The translations under genes and the position numbers were made by a program. The notes beneath the pieces are model-generated. The model was not told where the DNA came from. It ran no database searches and worked only from the letters and a program-made list of their open reading frames with translations. Shown here piece by piece: positions 7,571-17,020 of a stretch of 64,000 nt of DNA; the stretch's first letter is position 1, and each line of letters begins with the position of its first letter. The DNA is from Bacillus methanolicus PB1 (GTDB lineage Bacteria; Bacillota; Bacilli; Bacillales; Cytobacillaceae). The stretch covers positions 124,001-188,000 of the forward strand of contig NZ_AFEU01000001.1 in NCBI RefSeq assembly GCF_000262755.1. Reading direction: 5' to 3'.

Positions 7571-9577
7571 TTATTTTTCAAGCAAAGCTTTTACTTTTGC
7601 AACAACATTATCTACATTGAAACCATACTCTTCCATAATTATTTCGCCAGGTGCCGAAGCTCCGAATTGGTCAATTGCCAATACGTCGCCCTCATCTCCG
7701 GCATAACGGTGCAAGCCTAACGATGAAGCCATTTCAATCACCAAACGTTTCTTGACATTTTTAGGAATAACACTTTCTTTATACTCCTTGGACTGAGCCT
7801 CAAAACGATCGAACGAAGGCATACTAATAACAGATACGTGAATTCCTTCCTCCGCAAGACGTACTTGGGCTTCTACTGCAAGGCCCACTTCTGAACCGGA
7901 AGCAAGGAGCAATGCATCAGGGGTATCTTTGTCTGCTGGCGACACAACATAAGCACCCTTTGAAACTCCGTCATAAGCAGTTTCTGCAGTTCCTTTTAAT
8001 GTTGGGAGATTTTGGCGAGACAGCACTAAAGCAGTTGGCTTATCTTTTGATTCAACTGCCAATCTCCATGCAGCCGCAGTTTCATTTCCATCGGCAGGAC
8101 GGATAACAGAAAGATTAGGCATGGCCCGTAAAGAAGCAAGTTGTTCAACTGGCTCATGTGTTGGCCCGTCTTCTCCAACAGCAATGCTGTCATGGGTAAA
8201 TACGTATATTACAGGAAGTTTCATTAATGCTGCAAGACGGATTGCCGGACGCAAATAATCAGAGAACACAAAGAATGTGCCGCCAAATACTTTCAATCCG
8301 CCATGAAGAGCCATTCCGTTCAGAGCTGCACCCATTGCAAATTCACGGACACCGAACCAAATGTTTTTGCCTTCAAAAGATTCCGGTGAGTAATCTCCTG
8401 CCCCTTTAATCGTTGTTTTATTAGAACTTGCAAGATCTGCAGAGCCTCCGATAAAAGAAGGAAGGTTTTTCGCAATCGCATTTAACACTTCACCGGAAGA
8501 AGCACGGCTTGCAATGCTTTTTCCTACTTCATAGACAGGGATATCTTTATCCCATCCTTCTGGAAGTTCGCCATTTATTGCCTGTTCCAGCTGTTTTCCT
8601 AACTCAGGATACTCCTTTTTATATTGAGCGAATAGCTCATTCCATTCCTGCTCTTTCGCTTCCCCTCGTTCTATTACATTTTGTTTAAAATGATCGTAAA
8701 CTTCCTGAGGAACATAGAAGTCTTCTTCGAAAGTCCATTTATAAGCCTCTTTTGTGAGCTTTCGTTCTTCTGCACCAAGAGGAGACCCATGAATATCTGA
8801 TGTTCCGGCTCTATTCGGAGAACCATAACCAATAATCGTTTTTACTTCAATTAATGTTGGACGTGTTTCATCCTGTTTTGCTTCTTCAATTGCTTTCGCA
8901 ATAGCTTCGAGGTCATTTCCGTCTTCAACTCGGATGTATTGCCATCCATACGATTTAAAACGCATTTCCACACTTTCTGAGAAAGAACGGTTAAGTTCTC
9001 CATCCAATGAAATATCATTGGAATCATACAAAACAATCAAGCGGCCCAGTCTTAAATGACCGGCTAAAGAAGCTGCTTCAGCAGAAACACCTTCCATTAA
9101 ATCCCCATCACCACAAATACTGTATGTATAATGGTTAATAATTTGATAATTATCTTTATTATATACCGCTGCCAAATGACGCTCAGCCATCCCAATACCA
9201 ACTGCCATAGCAATACCTTGTCCTAAAGGCCCGGTCGTTGCTTCAACTCCAGGTGTATGTCCGTATTCAGGATGTCCAGGCGTTTTGCTTCCCCATTGGC
9301 GGAATTCTTTTATATCATCCATTGTTACGTCGTATCCTGACAGATGAAGCAAGCTGTATAGCAGCATTGATCCATGACCTGCAGATAGAACAAAACGATC
9401 GCGGTTAAACCAATTTGGATTCTTTGGATTATGGTTCATATATCTTGTCCAAAGTGTGTATGCCATCGGCGCAGCTCCCATCGGCATGCCCGGATGTCCG
9501 GAGTTTGCCTTTTCAATCGCATCGATGGAAAGTGTACGAATCGAGGTTATTGACAATTGATCAATTTTATCAAACAA
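7571..9577 (-). CDS. tkt: Transketolase
   Basis: Transketolase moves two-carbon ketol units between sugar phosphates in the non-oxidative pentose phosphate pathway, with thiamine diphosphate. The 668-residue protein has the N-terminal signature [20 protein letters not shown], the TPP-binding [10 protein letters not shown] segment, the pyrimidine-domain [17 protein letters not shown], and the C-terminal domain with LLASGSEV. The frame is open 30 codons further up, but the TTG at 9577 has AAGGGTGG six bases upstream and gives the family length. In B. subtilis tkt also lies between ynzC and sirA. No promoter was assigned with confidence. Confidence 0.97.
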   Translation of the reverse strand: MFDKIDQLSITSIRTLSIDAIEKANSGHPGMPMGAAPMAYTLWTRYMNHNPKNPNWFNRDRFVLSAGHGSMLLYSLLHLSGYDVTMDDIKEFRQWGSKTPGHPEYGHTPGVEATTGPLGQGIAMAVGIGMAERHLAAVYNKDNYQIINHYTYSICGDGDLMEGVSAEAASLAGHLRLGRLIVLYDSNDISLDGELNRSFSESVEMRFKSYGWQYIRVEDGNDLEAIAKAIEEAKQDETRPTLIEVKTIIGYGSPNRAGTSDIHGSPLGAEERKLTKEAYKWTFEEDFYVPQEVYDHFKQNVIERGEAKEQEWNELFAQYKKEYPELGKQLEQAINGELPEGWDKDIPVYEVGKSIASRASSGEVLNAIAKNLPSFIGGSADLASSNKTTIKGAGDYSPESFEGKNIWFGVREFAMGAALNGMALHGGLKVFGGTFFVFSDYLRPAIRLAALMKLPVIYVFTHDSIAVGEDGPTHEPVEQLASLRAMPNLSVIRPADGNETAAAWRLAVESKDKPTALVLSRQNLPTLKGTAETAYDGVSKGAYVVSPADKDTPDALLLASGSEVGLAVEAQVRLAEEGIHVSVISMPSFDRFEAQSKEYKESVIPKNVKKRLVIEMASSLGLHRYAGDEGDVLAIDQFGASAPGEIIMEEYGFNVDNVVAKVKALLEK

Positions 9578-9752
9578 TTCAAGCCACCCTTTCAAATATA
9601 ATTTTTCATTCTTCTTTAATTTTATAGTTTTTGAATTTTTTATACAATAAAGAATTTTTTGTGTCAACCATTTGTCGTAGGTATTTTTTTCACTTTATAT
9701 TATATATTGATGGTTTCCTCACTTAACAATATATAGTAGAGAACAGCAGAAA

Positions 9753-9801
9753 AAAGGACTGACACCAGAGGAAAAATGATTTCCTGCTTGTCAGCCCCAT
9801 T
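9753..9801 (-). terminator. Terminator after ynzC
   Basis: On the minus strand GGGGCTGACA pairs with TGTCAGTCC, and an inner AGGAAA pairs with TTTCCT; TTTTTTCTG follows. It closes the yneA-yneB-ynzC unit. Confidence 0.8.
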
Positions 9802-9814
9802 AATCGTATTATTA

Positions 9815-10048
9815 TTAATGCAAACGATCCTTTTTTTGAAATTGTTTCAGCTTTTCTGGAGTTACGTCATTACCCAATGGATCAACGATTTTTACACCTT
9901 TTAAGGTAGTTAGCATTGAAGAACGGAATGATTCCAAATACTGGCGTCGAAGCTTTGACTGCTCTTTTGCTTCTTCTTCTGTCAAGCCTGATGTTTTTGC
10001 TTTATTTGCTAATGCATTAATTCTCGCAATTAATTCTTTTGAAAGCAT
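9815..10048 (-). CDS. ynzC: YnzC, UPF0291 family protein
   Basis: The 77-residue protein begins MLSKELIARINALANKAK and contains LTEEEAKEQSKLRRQYLESF, typical of UPF0291 (YnzC/YneB-associated) helical proteins. In B. subtilis ynzC is the third gene of the LexA-controlled yneA operon; its function is unknown. The ATG at 10048 is preferred because AAAAGGAG lies eight bases before it; the frame stays open six codons upstream. Mostly predicted two-helix hairpin with a basic C-terminus; no catalytic motif. Confidence 0.93.
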   Translation of the reverse strand: MLSKELIARINALANKAKTSGLTEEEAKEQSKLRRQYLESFRSSMLTTLKGVKIVDPLGNDVTPEKLKQFQKKDRLH

Positions 10049-10123
10049 ATGAAAGCTCCTTTTCAAATAGTTAAGCTATTGGTCATCATACAAAAGAAAA
10101 GTGCTTTTTACAAGGAAAATGCT

Positions 10124-10795
<672 letters not shown>

Positions 10796-11119
10796 TTACT
10801 CACCTGCCAAATTTGTAACTTCCACCTGTGGTTCAGAATTTTCCAAAACAGGGATGACTAGTTCTTCACCAGGATAAATATTATCTCCGTTAATGCCATT
10901 TGTTCTCTCAACCCAGCTGATAAACTCATCAGAAGGCAAACCATGCCTGTCCGAAAATTTTTCTGCAATAGTCCAAAGCGATTCTCCTTCTTCCACGGTT
11001 ACCTTTAAGTAGCCTTCAGAATTGGCATCCTTTACATAATCAGCATACAGAAATGCTGCTGTAAAACTTACAATTACTAGAATAATAGCATATGAATATC
11101 GTTTCCAGACTATTCTCAT
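10796..11119 (-). CDS. yneA: SOS-induced cell division suppressor YneA
   Basis: YneA delays cell division during the SOS response. The protein of about 107 residues has a single N-terminal membrane helix (YAIILVIVSFTAAFLYADYV) and an extracellular LysM domain (VEEGESLWTIAEKF ... NIYPGEELVIPV). Three start codons lie close together (GTG 11128, ATG 11122, ATG 11119); GAGGGG fits either ATG, and 11119 has the better spacing of eight. The gene is divergent from lexA, and a LexA box sits between the -35 and -10 of its promoter. The LysM domain suggests contact with the cell wall at the septum. Confidence 0.93.
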   Translation of the reverse strand: MRIVWKRYSYAIILVIVSFTAAFLYADYVKDANSEGYLKVTVEEGESLWTIAEKFSDRHGLPSDEFISWVERTNGINGDNIYPGEELVIPVLENSEPQVEVTNLAGE

Positions 11120-11136
11120 CATCCACACCCCTCAAC

Positions 11137-11218
11137 CGAATATACGTTCTGTTTTATTATCTTAAGTATAGACCGAACATGCGTTTTCCGTCAACACAAA
11201 AATTCGAACTTACGTTTG
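11137..11218. promoter_or_regulatory. Three LexA (SOS) boxes between yneA and lexA
   Basis: CGAATATACGTTCT (11137-11150), CGAACATGCGTTTT (11174-11187) and CGAACTTACGTTTG (11205-11218) fit the Gram-positive LexA consensus CGAAC-N4-GTTYG with zero to two mismatches. The first two flank or lie inside the yneA promoter and the third overlaps the lexA -35. LexA can therefore repress both directions, including its own gene. Confidence 0.92.
11165..11194 (-). promoter_or_regulatory. yneA operon promoter
   Basis: On the minus strand TTGACG (11194-11189) and TATACT (11170-11165) are 18 bases apart, with the middle LexA box filling the spacer. Confidence 0.75.
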
Positions 11219-11244
11219 TATTTTTATGAAGTACATGCTATAAT
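11216..11244 (+). promoter_or_regulatory. lexA promoter
   Basis: TTGTAT at 11216-11221 and TATAAT at 11239-11244 are 17 bases apart; TG one base before the -10 makes an extended -10. The third LexA box overlaps the -35. Confidence 0.8.
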
Positions 11245-11277
11245 GAATGTAATAATTCCGTATGAGGTGCGAATTTT

Positions 11278-11901
11278 ATGGCTAAATTATCAAAAAGGCA
11301 GCAAGATATTTTGGATTTTATAAAAGAGGAAGTAAAAAAGAAAGGATATCCACCTTCCGTTAGGGAAATCGGTCAAGCAGTGGGGCTTGCTTCCAGTTCT
11401 ACGGTGCACGGACATCTGGCTCGCCTTGAAAGCAAAGGGCTTATCCGAAGGGATCCAACAAAGCCGAGAGCTATTGAAATTCTGGACATGGAAGAAGAGA
11501 CACACATTCCAAAATACAATGTCGTAAATGTACCGGTTGTCGGTAAAGTTACAGCAGGACAGCCAATTACTGCTATCGAAAACGTTGAAGAATTTTTTCC
11601 TCTTCCCGAACGTCTCGCTCCTGCTGATGAGCAAGTATTTATGCTTGAAGTTATGGGTGACAGCATGATCGAAGCCGGCATTTTAGACGGGGATTATGTT
11701 ATTGTAAGACAGCAAAAGACGGCTAACAACGGTGATATTGTAGTTGCCATGACAGAAGATGATGAAGCGACGGTTAAAAGATTTTTTAAAGAAAAAGAAT
11801 ATATTCGTCTGCAGCCCGAGAATTCAACAATGGAGCCAATCATTTTAAAAAATGTCTCAATTCTCGGAAAAGTGATTGGCGTTTACCGCCAGATTCATTA
11901 A
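11278..11901 (+). CDS. lexA: SOS repressor LexA
   Basis: The 207-residue repressor has an N-terminal winged helix-turn-helix ([20 protein letters not shown]) and a C-terminal S24 peptidase domain. The self-cleavage site is A93-G94, the nucleophile S129 (in MGDSMI) and the general base K167 (EATVKRFF), so RecA-stimulated autocleavage should work. GAGGTG precedes the ATG. It is transcribed away from yneA and shares LexA boxes with it. The promoter and boxes indicate negative autoregulation. A composite palindromic repeat directly follows and probably ends transcription. Confidence 0.98.
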   Translation: MAKLSKRQQDILDFIKEEVKKKGYPPSVREIGQAVGLASSSTVHGHLARLESKGLIRRDPTKPRAIEILDMEEETHIPKYNVVNVPVVGKVTAGQPITAIENVEEFFPLPERLAPADEQVFMLEVMGDSMIEAGILDGDYVIVRQQKTANNGDIVVAMTEDDEATVKRFFKEKEYIRLQPENSTMEPIILKNVSILGKVIGVYRQIH

Positions 11902-11908
11902 ACTTTTC

Positions 11909-12032
11909 AAAGAGGCTTACTCAAGGCAAGGGTTCAAACCCCTCCACTACAATATATAGACAACACAAATCAAACCGTTCTATATATTGTCATTGTTAGA
12001 GGTGGTCAGACCCTTATGAGTCAGCCTCTTTA
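11909..12032. repeat. Nested palindromic repeat element after lexA
   Basis: Outer arms AAAGAGGCTTACTC and GAGTCAGCCTCTTT pair with one mismatch; inside lie AAGGGT...ACCCCTC against GAGGTGGTCAGACCCTT, and at the centre AATATATAGA pairs with TCTATATATT. The layout matches the elements at 20787-20946 and 37660-37778 but the sequence has drifted. The T-rich end probably makes it the lexA terminator. Confidence 0.8.
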
Positions 12033-12039
12033 TTTATTC

Positions 12040-12211
12040 AATATTAAAGTTATTTTTTCATTGTCGGCTTTGGCAGCGAAATATCGTAAGAAGCTTGAAT
12101 TTCTTCAACTCAGGAACGAAATCTGATAACTCGTTCGACTCAGCTTCTGAAAAAGCAAAAAAAGAAGATCAAATTACTCTTGAATCTGTAGATTTATCAA
12201 CGAATTTTTTA
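12040..12211 (+). pseudogene. Possible fragment of a lipoprotein gene
   Basis: A plus-strand frame reads SGTKSDNSFDSASEKAKKED and then QITLESVDLSTNF before a stop. A Ser/Asp/Lys-rich linker followed by a short beta strand is typical just after the lipobox cysteine of a solute-binding lipoprotein. Upstream codons are hydrophobic (VIFSLSALAA) but no cysteine in frame and no start with a ribosome binding site is seen. It may be the decayed start of such a gene or chance; weak evidence. Confidence 0.25.
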
Positions 12212-12249
12212 TGAAAACGAATCATTTTGCTACAAAGACAAAAAATGAA

Positions 12250-12283
12250 AAAGCCCTGATGCCATTAGCACCAAGGCTTTGAT
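12250..12283 (-). terminator. Terminator after glnA
   Basis: On the minus strand AAAGCCTTGGTGC pairs with GCATCAGGGCTTT (two wobbles or mismatches) and TTTTTC follows. It closes glnRA. Confidence 0.85.
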
Positions 12284-12286
12284 TAA

Positions 12287-13621
12287 TTAATACATTGTCA
12301 TATATTGTTCGCGTTCCCAAGGATGCACTTGTGTACGGAACATATCCCACTCGATTTCTTTTGCTTCAACGAAGTGTTCAAAAATATGCTCTCCAAGTGC
12401 TGACACGATAATTTCGTCACTTTTTAAATTGTCTAAAGCTTGAGCAAGTGTTGCCGGCAAATCTTCGATTCCTTCAGCTAGTCGTTCTTCTTTGCTCATG
12501 ACATAGATGTTGCGGTCTACAGGTGCTGGAGGAGTCAGTTTGTTTTTGATTCCATCTAATCCTGCTTTCAATAATGCAGCCATTGCAAGGTAAGGGTTAG
12601 CAGATGGATCAACACTGCGCACTTCTACGCGTGTGCTTAGACCACGGGATGCAGGAATCCGGATTAATGGTGAACGGTTTCTTGCAGACCATGCAACATA
12701 GCAAGGAGCCTCATAGCCAGGCACTAAACGCTTATAAGAGTTAACTGTCGGGTTTGTAATAGCAGTAAACGCAGGTGCATGCTTAAGGACACCGGCAATA
12801 AAATGGCGTGCTGTGTCACTTAATTCAAGGTTACCTGTTGGATCAAAGAATGCATTTTTGTCTCCAGTGAACAGAGAGAGGTTGCAGTGCATACCAGATC
12901 CGTTAACACCGAATAATGGTTTTGGCATAAATGTCGCGTGTAGTCCATGCTTTCTGGCAATAGTTTTCACAACAAGCTTGAACGTTTGAATGTTGTCACA
13001 TGCTGTTATAGCATCTGCATATTTAAAATCAATTTCATGCTGGCCTGGTGCTACCTCGTGGTGAGAAGCTTCAATTTCAAATCCCATTTCTTCCAGCTCT
13101 AGAACGATGTCGCGGCGGCAGTTTTCTCCAAGATCTGTCGGAGCCAAGTCAAAATACCCGCCATTATCATTTAGTTCAAGTGTTGGTTCTTCTTTTTCGT
13201 TGAGTTTAAATAAGAAGAATTCTGGTTCAGGACCCAAGTTAAAATTAGTAAATCCTAATTCTTCCATTTCTTTCAAAATACGTTTTAAATTTGCGCGCGG
13301 ATCTCCTTCGAACGGAGTGCCATCCGGATTGTAAATATCACAGATTAAACGGGCAACCTTTCCTTTTCCGGCAGTCCACGGGAAAATAACCCATGTATCA
13401 AGATCCGGGTAAAGATACATATCAGATTCTTCAATTCGCACAAAGCCTTCAATTGATGACCCGTCAAACATCATCTTGTTATCTAAAGCTTTTTCAAGCT
13501 GGCTAATAGGAATTTCAACATTTTTGATCGTTCCTAAGATGTCGGTAAATTGCAAACGGATGAATTTTACATTTTCTTCTTGTGCCATGCGGAAAATATC
13601 TTCTTTTGTGTACTTGGCCAT
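12287..13621 (-). CDS. glnA: Glutamine synthetase, type I-alpha
   Basis: GlnA joins ammonia to glutamate using ATP and, in Bacillus, feedback-inhibited GlnA also controls TnrA and GlnR. The 444-residue protein has the family motifs [34 protein letters not shown], the ATP site [17 protein letters not shown], and the substrate loop [14 protein letters not shown]. It lacks the 25-residue insertion and adenylylation tyrosine region of the beta type, as expected for Firmicutes. The ATG at 13621 has GGGAGG upstream and leaves the family N-terminus MAKYTKEDI. The second gene of glnRA; the pair is under GlnR/TnrA operators at 14118-14157. Confidence 0.98.
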   Translation of the reverse strand: MAKYTKEDIFRMAQEENVKFIRLQFTDILGTIKNVEIPISQLEKALDNKMMFDGSSIEGFVRIEESDMYLYPDLDTWVIFPWTAGKGKVARLICDIYNPDGTPFEGDPRANLKRILKEMEELGFTNFNLGPEPEFFLFKLNEKEEPTLELNDNGGYFDLAPTDLGENCRRDIVLELEEMGFEIEASHHEVAPGQHEIDFKYADAITACDNIQTFKLVVKTIARKHGLHATFMPKPLFGVNGSGMHCNLSLFTGDKNAFFDPTGNLELSDTARHFIAGVLKHAPAFTAITNPTVNSYKRLVPGYEAPCYVAWSARNRSPLIRIPASRGLSTRVEVRSVDPSANPYLAMAALLKAGLDGIKNKLTPPAPVDRNIYVMSKEERLAEGIEDLPATLAQALDNLKSDEIIVSALGEHIFEHFVEAKEIEWDMFRTQVHPWEREQYMTMY

Positions 13622-13662
13622 CTCTGTAGTCCTCCCTATTATCATTCAATTATTATATTTAA

Positions 13663-14070
13663 TTAATGGAAAAAGCGGGACATGTCACCTTGTCGTAATG
13701 AGAAGCGGTTAAATCTGCCTGCTTGCATTAATTCTGCTCGCAATAGCTTTCTCAATTCCTCGTCAGACAAGTCACGTCGGGCTTTTTCTGCTTGTTGCTG
13801 AATGATTGCTGGTTCATCTTGTTGTTCTTTTACTGAGAATAACTGTTTAATTCCGGCAATATTGACCCCTTGGTCAATAAGGTCCTTAATCTCAAGCAAT
13901 TTATCAATATCGTTTAATGAAAAAAGGCGCCGATTACCATCCGTTCTTGCTGGAGAAATCAAACCATGTTCTTCATAATAACGAATTTGTCTAGCCGACA
14001 GTTCTGTCAGCTGCATGACAATTCCGATCGGAAACAAAGGCATAGAACGGCGAATTTCACTTCCACTCAC
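13663..14070 (-). CDS. glnR: Nitrogen repressor GlnR (MerR family)
   Basis: The 135-residue MerR-type regulator has the winged-helix start [21 protein letters not shown] and [16 protein letters not shown], then a dimerisation helix and a C-terminal autoinhibitory tail ending [19 protein letters not shown] (here [12 protein letters not shown]). GlnR represses glnRA and urease genes when glutamine is plentiful, its DNA binding being helped by feedback-inhibited GlnA. The start is a GTG at 14070 with GGTAGGAG eight bases upstream. It leads the glnRA operon, 41 bases before glnA. Two operators lie in its own promoter. Confidence 0.96.
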   Translation of the reverse strand: MSGSEIRRSMPLFPIGIVMQLTELSARQIRYYEEHGLISPARTDGNRRLFSLNDIDKLLEIKDLIDQGVNIAGIKQLFSVKEQQDEPAIIQQQAEKARRDLSDEELRKLLRAELMQAGRFNRFSLRQGDMSRFFH

Positions 14071-14106
14071 TTCGATTTCTCCTACCTTTCCTTTCTTCTA
14101 TCCCTA

Positions 14107-14157
14107 ATTATAATTCATGTAAGGTTTATTGTCAATACTATGTTACGTTTTATAACA
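14107..14157 (-). promoter_or_regulatory. glnRA promoter with two GlnR/TnrA operators
   Basis: On the minus strand TTGACA (14135-14130) and TATAAT (14112-14107) are 17 bases apart, both perfect sigma-A hexamers. One operator, TGTTACGTTTTATAACA at 14141-14157, is a perfect match to TGTNA-N7-TNACA. The second, TGACAATAAACCTTACA (reverse complement of 14118-14134), overlaps the -35 and follows the TGACA-type second operator of B. subtilis glnRA. Confidence 0.9.
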
Positions 14158-14167
14158 TAAAAATTTT

Positions 14168-14213
14168 TAAAAAATAGGGACAACCACACAAATTAAAGAG
14201 AGTTGTCCGCCCT
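14168..14213 (-). terminator. Terminator after ynbB
   Basis: On the minus strand GGGCGGACAAC pairs with GTTGTCCC and ATTTTTT follows. It separates the hflX-ynbB unit from glnRA. Confidence 0.75.
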
Positions 14214-14219
14214 TGCTTC

Positions 14220-15491
14220 TTATGGTAATTCAACTAAACCTTTTTTCATTAAATAATCGATTGCAATCAGAACGGCCATTTTTACATGGGAATAAGTCAG
14301 CCCGCCCTGAACGTAGGCAACAAATGGAGGCCTTGTCGGTCCGTCTGCGGTTAACTCAATACTTGCTCCCTGAATAAATGTCCCAGCAGCCATTATGACA
14401 TCATCCTCATAACCTGGCATATAGCTCGGGACCGGTTTGACATGGGAATTAACTGGGGAAGCAAACTGGATGGCTTGACAAAATGCCACCATCTTATCAC
14501 GGTCATCAAATTGAACAGACTGAATCAAATCTGTTCGTTTATCGTTCCATTTCGGATGTGTGTTCATTCCCAATTTTTCAAGTATGGCAGCGGTAAAGAC
14601 AGCACCCTTTAATGCTTGGGCGACTACATGCGGGGCCAAAAAGAATCCTTGGTACATTTCCTGAAGACTGAACAATGAGGCTCCCGCTTCAGCACCGATT
14701 CCTGGTGAAGTCAATCGATAAGAACAAGCTTCGACTAATGTTTCACTTCCTACTATATACCCCCCGGTTTTCGCTAAACCGCCTCCCGGGTTTTTAATAA
14801 GTGAACCTGCCATTAAATCCGCCCCGGCATGACAAGGTTCCAATTCTTCAACAAATTCTCCGTAACAGTTATCAACAAACACAACAACTTCAGGTTTAAT
14901 CTCCTTCACGAACGTGATCATTTCTCTAATTTCCTTAATCGTAAAGGAGGGTCTTGTTGCATATCCCTTTGACCGTTGAATCCCAATCATTTTCGTATTC
15001 GGCTTGATTGCTTTTTCCACTTCAAGAAAATTGATTTTTCCATCTTCCGTTAATGGAATACTGTTATAATGAATGCCGAATTCTTTTAACGACCCTGTTC
15101 CGGACCCGCGAATGCCTACTATTTCTTCAAGTGTATCATAAGGTTTTCCTGTAATATATAACAGCTCATCTCCCGGCCTTAATACACCGAACAATGCAAT
15201 CGATATGGCGTGCGTACCTGATATAATTTGCGGACGAACAAGTCCCGCTTCGGCGCCGAATACCTCTGCATATATTTTTTCTAACGTGTCTCTTCCAATA
15301 TCATCATACCCGTAACCTGTAGATGGGTTAAAATGAGTATCGCTTACTTTATTCGCTTGAAAGCTTTGAAGGACTCTGAATTGATTGTTTTCCGCTCTCA
15401 AATCTATTTCTTTATGAAGTTGAGCGATTTGTTTTTCAACCTCTCTGGCCAAAGGCTCCAATTTTACTCCAAATTCCAAATGTTGAAACAT
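14220..15491 (-). CDS. ynbB: YnbB, PLP-dependent methionine gamma-lyase-like protein
   Basis: The 423-residue protein is in the aluminium-resistance/YnbB group of fold-type I PLP enzymes, annotated as methionine gamma-lyase-related. It shows the glycine-rich STGYGYDDIGRD start, cofactor contacts VFVDNCYGEF, and the Schiff-base lysine in GSLIKNPGGG. Substrate is not established; cystathionine or methionine beta/gamma cleavage is a fair guess from the superfamily. The gene is 17 bases downstream of hflX and in B. subtilis sits between hflX (ynbA) and glnR too. The name aluminium resistance reflects an old screen and is no guide to function. Confidence 0.93.
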   Translation of the reverse strand: MFQHLEFGVKLEPLAREVEKQIAQLHKEIDLRAENNQFRVLQSFQANKVSDTHFNPSTGYGYDDIGRDTLEKIYAEVFGAEAGLVRPQIISGTHAISIALFGVLRPGDELLYITGKPYDTLEEIVGIRGSGTGSLKEFGIHYNSIPLTEDGKINFLEVEKAIKPNTKMIGIQRSKGYATRPSFTIKEIREMITFVKEIKPEVVVFVDNCYGEFVEELEPCHAGADLMAGSLIKNPGGGLAKTGGYIVGSETLVEACSYRLTSPGIGAEAGASLFSLQEMYQGFFLAPHVVAQALKGAVFTAAILEKLGMNTHPKWNDKRTDLIQSVQFDDRDKMVAFCQAIQFASPVNSHVKPVPSYMPGYEDDVIMAAGTFIQGASIELTADGPTRPPFVAYVQGGLTYSHVKMAVLIAIDYLMKKGLVELP

Positions 15492-15508
15492 GGTGCTGCT
15501 CCTATCTC

Positions 15509-16768
15509 CTATTGTGATATTTCTTTTAATCTTCCAGAAATTTGATGATCCTTAAAGGCATATCCTTTGCAAATATAAAATTGTTTTTCTTCATCAAACG
15601 TGCATTCCCGAAGAATGGTTTCATTCTTTAATCGGGAAAGAAGCTTTCCTTCGGATGACGGAAGAGTAACTTGATAGTAATTCATCATACCGATCAAAGC
15701 TTCTTCGATTTTCAGTATCAGCATTTCCCTGTCATCTTTGTTAAAAGCACTGATAAAAACTGTTTCAGTCTTGGCGGTTGGTACAAAATCAGGGTGCTGA
15801 ACATCTTTTTTATTATACACGGTTATTTGCGGAATTTGTTGAATTTGCAAATCTTCTAGAAGTTCGTTTACAGTTTTTTCATGCTGGAAATAATCCGGGT
15901 TAGACATGTCTACAACATGCAGAAGTAAATCAGCTTCTTTCACTTCCTCTAACGTAGACCTGAAGGCTGCGATAAGAGTTGTCGGCAAATCCTGAATAAA
16001 TCCTACCGTATCTGTCAGTAAGACGGTAAAACCGCTAGGCAAAATCAGCTTTCTTGTCATCGGATCCAATGTGGCAAACAGCTGATTTTCTTCAAACGAA
16101 TCAGCTTCGGCCAATCTGTTAAAGAGTGTGGATTTCCCTGCATTTGTATAACCTACAAGAGCAATTTGAAAAGCTTTATTCTTTTTGCGGCGCTCACGAT
16201 ACCGGTCCCGGTGCTGAACAATCACTTTTAACTGTGTTTTAATATCATCTATTCTTCTGCGGATATGGCGGCGGTCTGATTCAAGTTTCGTTTCACCCGG
16301 ACCTCTTGTACCAATTCCGCCGGCAAGCCTTGATAACTCGGTACCTTTTCCGCCTAAGCGCGGCAGTAAATATCGAAGCTGTGCAAGCTCGACTTGAAGC
16401 TTTCCTTCTTTTGTGCGCGCTCTTTGAGCAAATATATCAAGAATGAGCTGTGTACGGTCAATGATGCGGGCATTCAAATGCCGTAAAAGATTTCGATTTT
16501 GGCTTGGTGATAATTCGTGATTAAATATAACTACATCAGCTTCAAGTTCATCAACAAGAGCTTTCAGTTCTTCAACCTTTCCTTTGCCGATATATGTAGA
16601 AGGATGGATTCTTTCGCGCTTCTGGGCAACGGATACGAGGACATTTCCTTTTGCTGTTTTTGTCAGAGAAGCAAGTTCCTCCATAGAATACTGAAAACGC
16701 ACATCATCTACTGCTGATGTCTGGCATCCAACGAGAATAACTTTTTCAAAATCGTTATTTTGTTCCAA
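15509..16768 (-). CDS. hflX: Ribosome-associated GTPase HflX
   Basis: HflX splits stalled or hibernating ribosomes. The 419-residue protein has an N-terminal nucleotide-binding HflX domain, a coiled linker ([20 protein letters not shown]), then the G domain with G1 [10 protein letters not shown]3 DTVGFI and G4 NKKD, and a C-terminal tail. The start is a TTG at 16768 preceded by GGAGG eight bases upstream. It is co-directional with ynbB (17-base gap) and spoVK lies upstream. Length is within the family range. Confidence 0.96.
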   Translation of the reverse strand: MEQNNDFEKVILVGCQTSAVDDVRFQYSMEELASLTKTAKGNVLVSVAQKRERIHPSTYIGKGKVEELKALVDELEADVVIFNHELSPSQNRNLLRHLNARIIDRTQLILDIFAQRARTKEGKLQVELAQLRYLLPRLGGKGTELSRLAGGIGTRGPGETKLESDRRHIRRRIDDIKTQLKVIVQHRDRYRERRKKNKAFQIALVGYTNAGKSTLFNRLAEADSFEENQLFATLDPMTRKLILPSGFTVLLTDTVGFIQDLPTTLIAAFRSTLEEVKEADLLLHVVDMSNPDYFQHEKTVNELLEDLQIQQIPQITVYNKKDVQHPDFVPTAKTETVFISAFNKDDREMLILKIEEALIGMMNYYQVTLPSSEGKLLSRLKNETILRECTFDEEKQFYICKGYAFKDHQISGRLKEISQ

Positions 16769-16870
16769 CCAATATCCTCCTTCCTTATAAAGAAGTATGG
16801 TAACATCATACCAAAATTATTTTAGTTATCCTAATGTTTGAGCGTCTGAAAAATAAAGGAAAGTATGCAT

Positions 16871-16990
16871 AAAGGGTCTGACCCATAAACAAAAGGTCAG
16901 ACCCCTCCAATAAACACTGATTAAACCATTCAATATTTTGTCTTTGACGGAGGGAGTCAGACCCTTATGAGTCAGCCCCTTTTTTATTGA
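16871..16990. repeat. GGGTCAGACCC palindromic repeat cluster between hflX and spoVK
   Basis: AAAGGGTCTGACCC, AAAGGTCAGACCCCTCC and, 50 bases later, GGAGGGAGTCAGACCCTT pair in a long hairpin; GAGTCAGCCCCTTTTTT follows on the plus strand. It lacks the ATATATAG core of the longest members. On the minus strand it lies after spoVK and may terminate it, but no long T-run follows in that direction. Confidence 0.75.
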
Positions 16991-17020
16991 AAATCAATAC
17001 TCGGAAACCTTTTTATTCGC

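Noticed and set aside
16517-16717. Many long frames antisense to hflX, mutS, spoIIIE and others
   Set aside because: All lie opposite genes with strong family matches and lack convincing starts.
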